The translations under genes and the position numbers were made by a program. A DNA stretch of 64,000 nt, from contig NC_087065.1 in the NCBI RefSeq assembly GCF_963678635.1, positions 60,104,754 to 60,168,753 of the forward strand, given 5' to 3'. The notes beneath the pieces are model-generated. The model was not told the DNA's origin. It saw nothing but the letters and a program-made list of their open reading frames with translations, and did not search any database. This stretch comes from Symsagittifera roscoffensis. Lineage: Eukaryota; Xenacoelomorpha; Acoela; Convolutidae. Below, piece after piece: positions 38,301-50,300 of the stretch (position 1 is its first letter; every line of letters starts with the position of its first letter).

Positions 38301-41300
38301 AATTATCTAGCTTAGAGCAGGGAAATCGTTAAAATTGCGGTAGTTGACGAACCTGTAGAATTCTTGTTCAAAAGAAATTCTAAAACCCAAGATACTCGAA
38401 CTTTTCACCAAAACTGGAATTTTTCATGGTGAACTGGAACTTCTCACCAAACATGCAAGTACACTTGCTTCAAAACACACACAAGTACCCTCAAAACACA
38501 CACAAAAAAGTTGATTGAAAGAAATTTTAAAACATTTTTCAACTTTCGATTATAATAATATGAAACAATAATAATATGAAACAAGAACAACATAAAAATA
38601 TCACATAAAACACTTTGATATATGAGAAGTGTTATTGATGGAAATTCTTTCCTAACGATATCCCATTTAAAGAAAACAGGATCACAAGGTTATCTCGCTA
38701 TTCCGCTGGGAATTCAGAGAATTAAAGCCCATTTTTGTACCTAGATGTCATTCCGGTTTTCGTGGCCTTTACAATTTTGCTGTTCGATAGTGCACTTTGC
38801 CTTCCTTTTAACAAACGAAATGAACTGAAATTAAAAAGAAATCAGAAGTCAAGCCGCGAAAAAAAATCATTAAGATCTATGATAAGTGAAATTCACTTTT
38901 ACTTTTACACTGAAAAAGACCAAAAACGATTATCCCTCCTCCTCCATATAAAGGACTAACCCAACAAGTACACACGTACTTTGCAAGGTTTCAGATAATT
39001 AAAAAGCTCCATAATCTTACCTGGCGGAGGATGTCTGTTGTTGCTATGTGAAGTGTCATGGGCTATGATGGTCTGCATGGGGAAGGTGAGCAGCTGTTGC
39101 TCGAACGGGTTGCAGAACAATCTGAATTTCGTTTGCAGTGTTTTCGTGTACAAGTCCTACAATAAATTTAGCATTTTTACATACCAAATCATCGAGATAT
39201 AATGTAAAAAAAATTGATCTATATGAACTACAGCAGCATTGCAGTGTTAATTGCAGTTGCGACAAAACTATCTACGGGACATGGTCCAAGTGTTCCCATT
39301 AACACAGTGTAGATTGAGTGCCAAACTAATTTTTAACTAAAGCATCTTGCTTCTTACAATCGCTATACCTTACCTGTAAATTCTCGGAGCAGGAGACCAA
39401 ATGATCCAACAAGTCAAGACATACTGAGAATGCGTTTTCCGAGCTATATCTACTGACATGACTCATCTGTTGTCCCGGCTTGTTCAATCCAGCATCCAGA
39501 GCCAGTTTACTATCTGGAGCCAACACGACGTTGTAGAAGAATAGCTGGAACCAGTGCATGCCTCCATGCGACTTGCAAGTGACACTACTCGGTAGCAGAT
39601 CAAGCAAAGTTTGCTTCAGACTCGTCTCGAATATTTTTGCTTCTGACTGGTTGCAGCTGCCCGCAAACCTATAAAATAGTCAACAGACAGTTGGAAATCA
39701 ATTTTTTGTATTCCACTGCTAAACACAAGAAAACAACCCAGTTTTGATACGTGTTAAGCACTTTTGAATAGTAAATTGAAAAAGAGTTTTTCACAGGTAG
39801 TGCACAAATTTGCAGCGGTATTCTGTCGAAATAATTTATTTTTTAAATTAAATTCATTGAACTTGAATTGATTCCAGCAATCTTTGCCATTCGTAAATTG
39901 GCTTGGCTCCCTCCTAAAATAGTAAAGAAAAAACTTTCTGTATATACAATTTGCTGCGGTGCGTTTCAAAAATCAGAAGATACTTGAACGGGTTGATCTT
40001 ATAAAGAAGAATGCCTTTACTATTACGCATATTCGTAAGTCAAGAAGACACTTAAAAAGCTAAAACTTATTTTCACTTTAATCTTGCTGGAGACCTGCTA
40101 TAATTTTTTGCAGAATTTGCGTTTATAAAAGCAGGCTGGCTTCAACGGCCTAGATTAATTGCTTTTCCAAAATCATGATAAGATTTTGATTTTGGTGAAA
40201 TTTTGATTTTTTGTCCTAATTCGAGCGAAAAAAGCAAGCGAGCAGGCTTTTTTTGTTTTCCACGAAAAATTAGCTACCAAAATAATCATCAAAACTGCGT
40301 TGAGTGATATATCATATTAAAGCCCTTTGAGTCGTGTTTTCCCAGCGTCAAGAAAAACCGGTTTGAAATTTTAATTTTTCGTCTAATTTTGTGCGAGTGA
40401 TCAGGCTTATATAGCGTATTTACGCTTAATTTAAGCCTTGAAAAATCAGTTTTACTCTAATAAGGTTAGTTTTTGGAGTTTTCAGCTTCATCTTAGGAAT
40501 CAAAAACTTCAAAAAAACAGAAAAAAATTGTTTTTTTTTTGTTATTGGTTTTCTTGTTCAAAAATTGTTTTGCAATTTGCATATTTTACAATGACAGACA
40601 AAAATGCCTCGGCTCTACCTTTTCGCTCAGATTCCTTTATCACACCAAGGTGAAAAAACGTTACAAATTTGAAAAATTATTTTGTTGTATATTTTTAGAC
40701 TGGTCGAACATTCTGTGCTACTTGCACAATAACCGGCTATCCTTGTTTTTCTATTCATTCGTTTATTAGAAAATTAAATAGTATGCTTAAGTCATAAGCG
40801 ACATCCGTGAGTGCCCAAACCGGTATAAATACAATGGCGAAGCGCCTCTATAAAGTGCTATGAGAAACCGCAGAAATAAGCCTCGATTTAGTAAAAACTC
40901 GGCTACGTCTCGGATTCGAACGTACGACCTACTGCGACCTAAAGATTACGTGTCTCGCGCACTAGCCACTCAGCCACTGACGCTTAATTAATCACAAACA
41001 CTGGCCATAAATGAAGCAGAAAACAGATGCTATGCAATTTCCAAAGCTACAGAGAAACTTCCATATAAGTGAACACTTTCAATGAAAACTATTATTTGCG
41101 AGTTAGGTTAGAAAAAAAGAAGGTTCGTACTAATACCCTAACGCTCGCAAGCTCGCTAGTGTGAAGAAAGACCCAGGGATTACAATTCATTCAAAGCAAA
41201 AAGAACCGTGTTACATTCACATGCTAAATTTAAAGATCTTCGGGCTTTGTATTTTAAGCCAATCAAATCGTACTTTCATCACAAAAACTGCGACTTATGG

Positions 41301-44300
41301 CGTGGGAATAGATAAGGCTATTGTTAGTCCAACATTTAACGGTGAAAAAAACTAGTGGTTGAACAATCATGTCTTTCATGTTTTTCGCGCCATTTGCTTG
41401 TGTTATCGGACAGCGACAAAATCAAACCGCGCATATATCAAATTTAAGCAGGAACAACTTTTATGACCTTTTTTTGAAGAGCAGTCAACAAAAAATGACA
41501 ACCTATGATGTGTCTTCTTTTGGTTCTTTTAGGTTCACGAATGTCCATGCTTTGCTCATCAACTCATAATACAGTTTTAAACTTTTCAACATACATGTAC
41601 AAGATCTATTCAGCTTAAACAGTACTGTTACTTCTTGACACAATAATAATTGGCCTAAACACTGGTCGTGAGTAAACTTAGCAACTTTTAACTTACTTGA
41701 GTAGGACAGCGAGGAAACGTGCAAACAGATGTGCCACACTTCTGTCCCCCTGAATTAGACATACAGTGATGCTTTGTCTCAACAGAGATGAGGATGCGCA
41801 CTTGGAGTAGAACTGGGCCATGTATTGTTGACACTGGGTCTGCTCATCAGCAGACAAAGAAGAAGAAAGGGAGGAGCCACAATCTGTTGCGTGGGTGTAC
41901 AGCAGCCAGGTCAGAGTTGTCAGAGCGGTCTGTCGTATCTGAGACAAAAAAAAAACAGATTAAAGACATTTTTTCGAATCTAATACTTTTGCAAAGTTGA
42001 TAGCAAAAAAAATTGGTATTGCCAAAAAATCTTCCAAGAAGTGCCTAAGTTTTCCGAAGCAAAGTCATCGTGCTATGAAACTTTGAAATGTTTTTAGCTA
42101 TTTCATGAGACGAATAGGTTCGCAAAAAGTTTTTCCAAGAATCCCACCGGGCGATAAAATTATCAAACAATTTAATAATAGATTCATGTTTCAGGGGGCG
42201 AATCATTCTGAAAGAAATTGAAGTTTTCTTTAAGCGAGCTCATAGAACAATGAAGCATTTATATATTTCAAGTTTTTAGTTAGCACGAATCAGTTCGCAA
42301 GAAGGTGGAGTTTTCTAACGCAAGCTCATCAAGCGATAAACCTATGAAACCTTCCCAGTTTTTTTGGCGTGAATCGGTTCGCAAAAATTTGCTAAGAAAA
42401 TCTAATCAAGCGGCGAAATTTTGAAAAATTCAAGTTTTTTTTATCGCGCAAACTGTCATAGCAAGTTTATCAAGAGATGAAACTTTGAAATTTTATAGTT
42501 AATTCACAGAGCAAACCGGTTTTTAAAAACTTGAGGTTTTCTCAAGCAAGCTCGTTAAGTAATGATATATAGAAAAATACAAGTAAAAAAGTTTCTTTCG
42601 AACAGCTCTTGTGAAACAATTACTAAGATCTTAAGCTAGGTTTGGCTATTCTCTAACAAAAAGGAGAAGCTCGTTCTTTTTAGTTCGCTCATCTCATAGT
42701 TGAAAATGTTCACGAAATTCTTGAGACAATATTGTCTAGTCTTGAAATTGGATCGAGTTGATATTGTCTGAAGCACTGACCTACGAAATTCTAGAAAACA
42801 CTTACCAAGCTTGGCTTATACCAATTTCCTAAGCGTTGCGCTCGATAGCCGCATCTTAACCATCGTGCCTTATGAGTACGAAACATGTGATTTGTTTAAT
42901 ATATAGAAGATACCGTGGGTTGACTCATGAAGAACTCTTTCGCATCTCCCACAGACTGCACACTGTCTGGGTTGGTAACTGCTCGGAGTAGCTTTTCCAC
43001 CAACTGAGTGTCCTCCACCACTGTCTGCAGCTGGGCCACAGTCCGCACTGAAGGCTGTCTCTTCATCTTACGCAGGGTGATGGACACCTCGTGTAGATGT
43101 GTGGATGAGTATCCTTAGTAAACATCAGTCAAAGAGTCAATAAACAAGCGATCAGCCGTTTGTCTGGCAATAAAAGGACCAAGTGTTGTAATAAAAAAAT
43201 ATTTGTTGACAAATTGAGATTACGCCAAGAATCTGCCCTTATACAGTAAGTATGTTAAGCAATCTCGACACCGCCAGATCTTTTAGATACACCCAATGCC
43301 GATTTTTTTTGTGAGGGCGAGTTCCCAAATCCTTCAAAGGCTATAGCTTGAAACTAGCCAAAAAAAATTAGAATAACCAGGAAACTAAAAAAAAGTTGAT
43401 TGAAATTTTTAAAATCTTTAATTTCATGGGTAGACTCTCAGAGGGTATTTACTTTTGCTCTTTGTCTATCCTCCCCTTAGTCAATGCTTTTCTCATATAA
43501 ATCTTTGATGATGATGTGCAATACATAATTTGGAGGAAATAAATTCTTTCTTTCTTAACATTAACTGCAAAGTTGATAGCAAACAATGGCGGCTAAGTCT
43601 CGAAAAAATTTCGCAGATTTGCTCCTTGAAAAAAAGTGGCAATTCATTTTGGTTACGTTATGAAACACCTTAAAGCTTTAAGCTGGAATGTAATATTCTA
43701 CTAGTTTTGAATAACATAGTCAACCGAAAGTTAGAAAAGAGTCAAGGAACGCAAGAAAAACAGAACAAAAATACTGACTTTTTTCTTAGATATCTTTCGA
43801 ATTTCAGAAACCAGATTCCCATAAAACTCTCTGAAGTTTTAAAACAATTTAAGACTGGCACTTTTTTGATAAATTTAACCCAATTTGAGAAAACTGGATC
43901 AAAAAAGTAAAAGTTTTATTTCGCTTGGAAATCTGAAAATCAAATTCTATTTTAGAAATTAGAAGTCGATCACATTTTCACGACCTTTACACTTTGATTG
44001 TTCAAACGTCGAATCTGCCTTCTTTTTAACAAAAGAGGTGATGTGAACTTGAAAAAATTCTAAAGTTATACAGCAAAAAAAAATAAATTTCAGTGTGAAC
44101 AAATAAAGACTTTTCCTGAAACAAAAAAAACAATGAAAATCATCACGACTTATACAACAGACTGAACTACTCTTAAGAAAAAAAAGTGAGTAACATAGTC
44201 AACAGACATTTGGAAAAGTCAAAAACGGAAAAAAAAACTGAGTTGTATTTCTTGAAAAAATCTCATTTTTCGATTTTCCAAGACAAAAATAGATGCCCTT

Positions 44301-47300
44301 AAAGCGCTTTGAATTTCTAGAACAATTATATCTGATACTTTTTAGATAAAATTAACCCAATTGGAGAAAACTGTATCAATAACTAAAACTTTTATTTCGC
44401 TACGAAATCTGATCATTTAAATCCAATTTCCAAATTAGAAGTCAATCACGTTTTTCGTGACCTTTACACTTTCGCTGTTCAATATAGGAGTTCATCGTGA
44501 CCTATATAAGAGCCTGAACTACATCCATTGACTCTTAAAAGGTTGCTTTGTAAAATCAAATAAGCGCAAGTTTTGTGAACTCAACTTAAGAAAACTGCAT
44601 CAATATCTGTTGTAGTGTGCATTGAAAAATGGATTTCTGTTGTGGTGGGGATTTCAAAAACCTCATTCAAAATCAAAACAAATTAAAAAACGCACAGCAC
44701 GTTACGTTCCGTAAAACTTCATTGAAAATGGATTTATGTTTTGGTGGGGATTTCGAAAACCTCATTCAAAATCAAAACAAATTTAAAAACGCACAGCACG
44801 TTACGTTCCGTAAAACTTCATTGAAAATGGATTTATGTTTTGGTGGGGATTTCAAAAACCTCATTCAAAATCAAAACAAATTAAAAAACGCACAGCACGT
44901 TACGTTCCGTAAAACTTCATTGAAAATAGATTTATGTTTTGGTGGGGATTTCAAAAACCTCATTCAAAATCAAAACAAATTAAAAAACGCACAGCACGTT
45001 ACGTTCCGTAAAACTTCATTGAAAATGGATTTATGTTTTGGTGGGGATTTCGAAAACCTCATTCAAAATCAAAACAAATTAAAAAACGCACAGCACGTTA
45101 CGTTCCGTAAAACTTCATTGAAAATGGATTTATGTTTTGGTGGGGATTTCGAAAACCTCATTCAAAATCAAAACAAATTAAAAAACGCACAGCACGTTAC
45201 GTTCCGTAAAACTTCATTGAAAATGGATTTATGTTTTGGTGGGGATTTCGAAAACCTCATTCAAAATCAAAACAAATTAAAAAACGCACAGCACGTTACG
45301 TTCCGTAAAACTTCATTGAAAATGGATTTATGTTTTGGTGGGGATTTCAAAAACCTCATTCAAAATCAAAACAAATTAAAAAACGCACAGCACGTTACGT
45401 TCCGTAAAACTTCATTGAAAATGGATTTATGTTTTGGTGGGGATTTCGAAAACCTCATTCAAAATCAAAACAAATTAAAAAACGCACAGCACGTTACGTT
45501 CCGTAAAACTTCATTGAAAATGGATTTATGTTTTGGTGGGGATTTCGAAAACCTCATTCAAAATCAAAACAAATTAAAAAACGCACAGCACGTTACGTTC
45601 CGTAAAACTTCATTGAAAATGGATTTATGTTTTGGTGGGGATTTCAAAAACCTCATTCAAAATCAAAACAAATTAAAAAACGCACAGCACGTTAAGTTCC
45701 GTAAAACTTCATTGAAAATGGATTTATGTTTTGGTGGGGATTTCGAAAACCTCATTCAAAATCAAAACAAATTAAAAAACGCACAGCACGTTACGTTCCG
45801 TAAAACTTCATTGAAAATGGATTTATGTTTTGGTGGGGATTTCGAAAACCTCATTCAAAATCAAAACAAATTAAAAAACGCACAGCACGTTACGTTCCGT
45901 AAAACTTCATTGAAAATGGATTTATGTTTTGGTGGGGATTTCGAAAACCTCATTCAAAATCAAAACAAATTAAAAAACGCACAGCACGTTACGTTCCGTA
46001 AAACTTCATTGAAAATGGATTTATGTTTTGGTGGGGATTTCGAAAACCTCATTCAAAATCAAAACAAATTAAAAAACGCACAGCACGTTACGTTCCGTAA
46101 AACTTCATTGAAAATGGATTTATGTTTTGGTGGGGATTTCGAAAACCTCATTCAAAATCAAAACAAATTTAAAAACGCACAGCACGTTACGTTCCGTAAA
46201 ACTTCATTGAAAATGGATTTATGTTTTGGTGGGGATTTCAAAAACCTCATTCAAAATCAAAACAAATTAAAAAACGCACAGCACGTTACGTTCCGTAAAA
46301 CTTCATTGAAAATGGATTTATGTTTTGGTGGGGATTTCGAAAACCTCATTCAAAATCAAAACAAATTAAAAAACGCACAGCACGTTACGTTCCGTAAAAC
46401 TTCATTGAAAATGGATTTATGTTTTGGTGGGGATTTCAAAAACCTCATTCAAAATCAAAACAAATTAAAAAACGCACAGCACGTTAAGTTCCGTAAAACT
46501 TCATTGAAAATGGATTTATGTTTTGGTGGGGATTTCGAAAACCTCATTCAAAATCAAAACAAATTAAAAAACGCACAGCACGTTACGTTCCGTAAAACTT
46601 CATTGAAAATGGATTTATGTTTTGGTGGGGATTTCGAAAACCTCATTCAAAATCAAAACAAATTAAAAAACGCACAGCACGTTACGTTCCGTAAAACTTC
46701 ATTGAAAATGGATTTATGTTTTGGTGGGGATTTCGAAAACCTCATTCAAAATCAAAACAAATTAAAAAACGCACAGCACGTTACGTTCCGTAAAACTTCA
46801 TTGAAAATGGATTTATGTTTTGGTGGGGATTTCGAAAACCTCATTCAAAATCAAAACAAATTAAAAAACGCACAGCACGTTACGTTCCGTAAAACTTCAT
46901 TGAAAATGGATTTATGTTTTGGTGGGGATTTCGAAAACCTCATTCAAAATCAAAACAAATTAAAAAACGCACAGCACGTTACGTTCCGTAAAACTTCATT
47001 GAAAATGGATTTATGTTTTGGTGGGGATTTCGAAAACCTCATTCAAAATCAAAACAAATTAAAAAACGCACAGCACGTTACGTTCCGTAAAACTTCATTG
47101 AAAATGGATTTATGTTTTGGTGGGGATTTCGAAAACCTCATTCAAAATCAAAACAAATTAAAAAACGCACAGCACGTTACGTTCCGTAAAACTTCATTGA
47201 AAATGGATTTATGTTTTGGTGGGGATTTCGAAAACCTCATTCAAAATCAAAACAAATTAAAAACGCACAGCACGTTACGTTCCGTAAAACTTCATTGAAA

Positions 47301-50300
47301 ATGGATTTATGTTTTGGTGGGGATTTCAAAAACCTCATTCAAAATCAAAACAAATTAAAAAACGCACAGCACGTTACGTTCCGTAAAACTTCATTGAAAA
47401 TGGATTTATGTTTTGGTGGGGATTTCGAAAACCTCATTCAAAATCAAAACAAATTAAAAAACGCACAGCACGTTACGTTCCGTAAAACTTCATTGAAAAT
47501 GGATTTATGTTTTGGTGGGGATTTCGAAAACCTCATTCAAAATCAAAACAAATTAAAAAACGCACAGCACGTTACGTTCCGTAAAACTTCATTGAAAATG
47601 GATTTATGTTTTGGTGGGGATTTCAAAAACCTCATTCAAAATCAAAACAAATTAAAAAACGCACAGCACGTTACGTTCCGTAAAACTTCATTGAAAATGG
47701 ATTTATGTTTTGGTGGGGATTTCGAAAACCTCATTCAAAATCAAAACAAATTAAAAAACGCACAGCACGTTACGTTCCGTAAAACTTCATTGAAAATGGA
47801 TTTATGTTTTGGTGGGGATTTCGAAAACCTCATTCAAAATCAAAACAAATTAAAAAACGCACAGCACGTTACGTTCCGTAAAACTTCATTGAAAATGGAT
47901 TTATGTTTTGGTGGGGATTTCGAAAACCTCATTCAAAATCAAAACAAATTAAAAAACGCACAGCACGTTACGTTCCGTAAAACTTCATTGAAAATGGATT
48001 TATGTTTTGGTGGGGATTTCGAAAACCTCATTTAAAATCAAAACAAATTAAAAAACGCACAGCACGTTACGTTCCGTAAAACTTCATTGAAAATGGATTT
48101 ATGTTTTGGTGGGGATTTCAAAAACCTCATTCAAAATCAAAACAAATTAAAAAACGCACAGCACGTTACGTTCCGTAAAACTTCATTGAAAATGGATTTA
48201 TGTTTTGGTGGGGATTTCGAAAACCTCATTCAAAATCAAAACAAATTAAAAAACGCACAGCACGTTACGTTCCGTAAAACTTCATTGAAAATGGATTTAT
48301 GTTTTGGTGGGGATTTCGAAAACCTCATTCAAAATCAAAACAAATTAAAAAACGCACAGCACGTTACGTTCCGTAAAACTTCATTGAAAATGGATTTATG
48401 TTTTGGTGGGGATTTCAAAAACCTCATTCAAAATCAAAACAAATTAAAAAACGCACAGCACGTTACGTTCCGTAAAGCTTCTGTCGCACAAATAAATCAT
48501 AATTTAAAGAAAAACATGAAACTGATTTAATTCAAGTACCTTCTTTAGTTCCAATCTCCAAGAAAATGACGCGATGTTTCGTCAAGTACAAATTAGGTCC
48601 AGTCAGAGACACATTGATAGATGTTCCCTGTTGTCCGAATGTGAAAAGATCTAATGCAACTGGTCCTATGATTTTCTTGTTAGAAGAAGCAAACGTGTCC
48701 TGCGACAACTCGGGAGCTGGTGCCGAAAGTGTGGCCGTTAAATTACAGGCACTTGCCGCTTTTCTCAGTTGAATTTTCACATCCACTTGGCCTGCAAGCA
48801 ACATACTAATGGCTGTTTCAAATAATTGATACGAGGCTTGTCATAACATACTGTCATACACGTTTTTTTTTACACTGGATGACAATCAAAAGTGATATTT
48901 TGACTAACCTAGCACGACAGCATGTGGAAGGGTGAGCTCTATGACTGTGTATCCGCTAGCGCTCTCCTTGTTGACGCGGAAAGTTCGGGTGTGGTTGACG
49001 GAACTGCCTCCTGTGAAGAAAGACCCAGGGATTACAATTCATTCAAAGCAAAAAGAACCGTGTTACATTCACATGCTAAATTTAAAGATCTTCGGGCTTT
49101 GTATTTTAAGCCAATCAAATCGTACTTTCATCACAAAAACTGCGACTTATGGCGTGGGAATAGATAAGGCTATTGTTAGTCCAACATTTAACGGTGAAAA
49201 AAACTAGTGGTTGAACAATCATGTCTTTCATGTTTTTCGCGCCATTTGCTTGTGTTATCGGACAGCGACAAAATCAAACCGCGCATATATCAAATTTAAG
49301 CAGGAACAACTTTTATGACCTTTTTTTGAAGAGCAGTCAACAAAAAATGACAACCTATGATGTGTCTTCTTTTGGTTCTTTTAGGTTCACGAATGTCCAT
49401 GCTTTGCTCATCAACTCATAATACAGTTTTAAACTTTTCAACATACATGTACAAGATCTATTCAGCTTAAACAGTACTGTTACTTCTTGACACAATAATA
49501 ATTGGCCTAAACACTGGTCGTGAGTAAACTTAGCAACTTTTAACTTACTTGAGTAGGACAGCGAGGAAACGTGCAAACAGATGTGCCACACTTCTGTCCC
49601 CCTGAATTAGACATACAGTGATGCTTTGTCTCAACAGAGATGAGGATGCGCACTTGGAGTAGAACTGGGCCATGTATTGTTGACACTGGGTCTGCTCATC
49701 AGCAGACAAAGAAGAAGAAAGGGAGGAGCCACAATCTGTTGCGTGGGTGTACAGCAGCCAGGTCAGAGTTGTCAGAGCGGTCTGTCGTATCTGAGACAAA
49801 AAAAAAACAGATTAAAGACATTTTTTCGAATCTAATACTTTTGCAAAGTTGATAGCAAAAAAAATTGGTATTGCCAAAAAATCTTCCAAGAAGTGCCTAA
49901 GTTTTCCGAAGCAAAGTCATCGTGCTATGAAACTTTGAAATGTTTTTAGCTATTTCATGAGACGAATAGGTTCGCAAAAAGTTTTTCCAAGAATCCCACC
50001 GGGCGATAAAATTATCAAACAATTTAATAATAGATTCATGTTTCAGGGGGCGAATCATTCTGAAAGAAATTGAAGTTTTCTTTAAGCGAGCTCATAGAAC
50101 AATGAAGCATTTATATATTTCAAGTTTTTAGTTAGCACGAATCAGTTCGCAAGAAGGTGGAGTTTTCTAACGCAAGCTCATCAAGCGATAAACCTATGAA
50201 ACCTTCCCAGTTTTTTCGGCGTGAATCGGTTCGCAAAAATTTGCTAAGAAAATCTAATCAAGCGGCGAAATTTTGAAAAATTCAAGTTTTTTTTATCGCG

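Larger units (their letters stand above)
41162..49013. repeat. 7,852-bp tandem duplication, copy 1
   Basis: Every base corresponds to 49014-56865 apart from about nine differences: single-base changes near 42368, 42582, 44795, 46909, 48704 and 48855, a 1-bp deletion near 47259, a 2-bp length difference near 46475, and one T in a run near 48870. The breakpoints share only TG. It contains copies of exons w6, w7, w8 and part of w5, two family M elements and a 39-unit array. Confidence 0.97.

Noticed and set aside
40905-40985. Functional tRNA gene
   Set aside because: A and B boxes are present, but the sequence continues into a dispersed repeat body and copies elsewhere share it; more likely a SINE head. 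The same applies to 19021, 60741, 62087 and 17835.
49221-49421. 66-codon plus-strand frame, also at 41369-41569
   Set aside because: Antisense to intron sequence beside exon w8 and simply duplicated; no recognisable domain.
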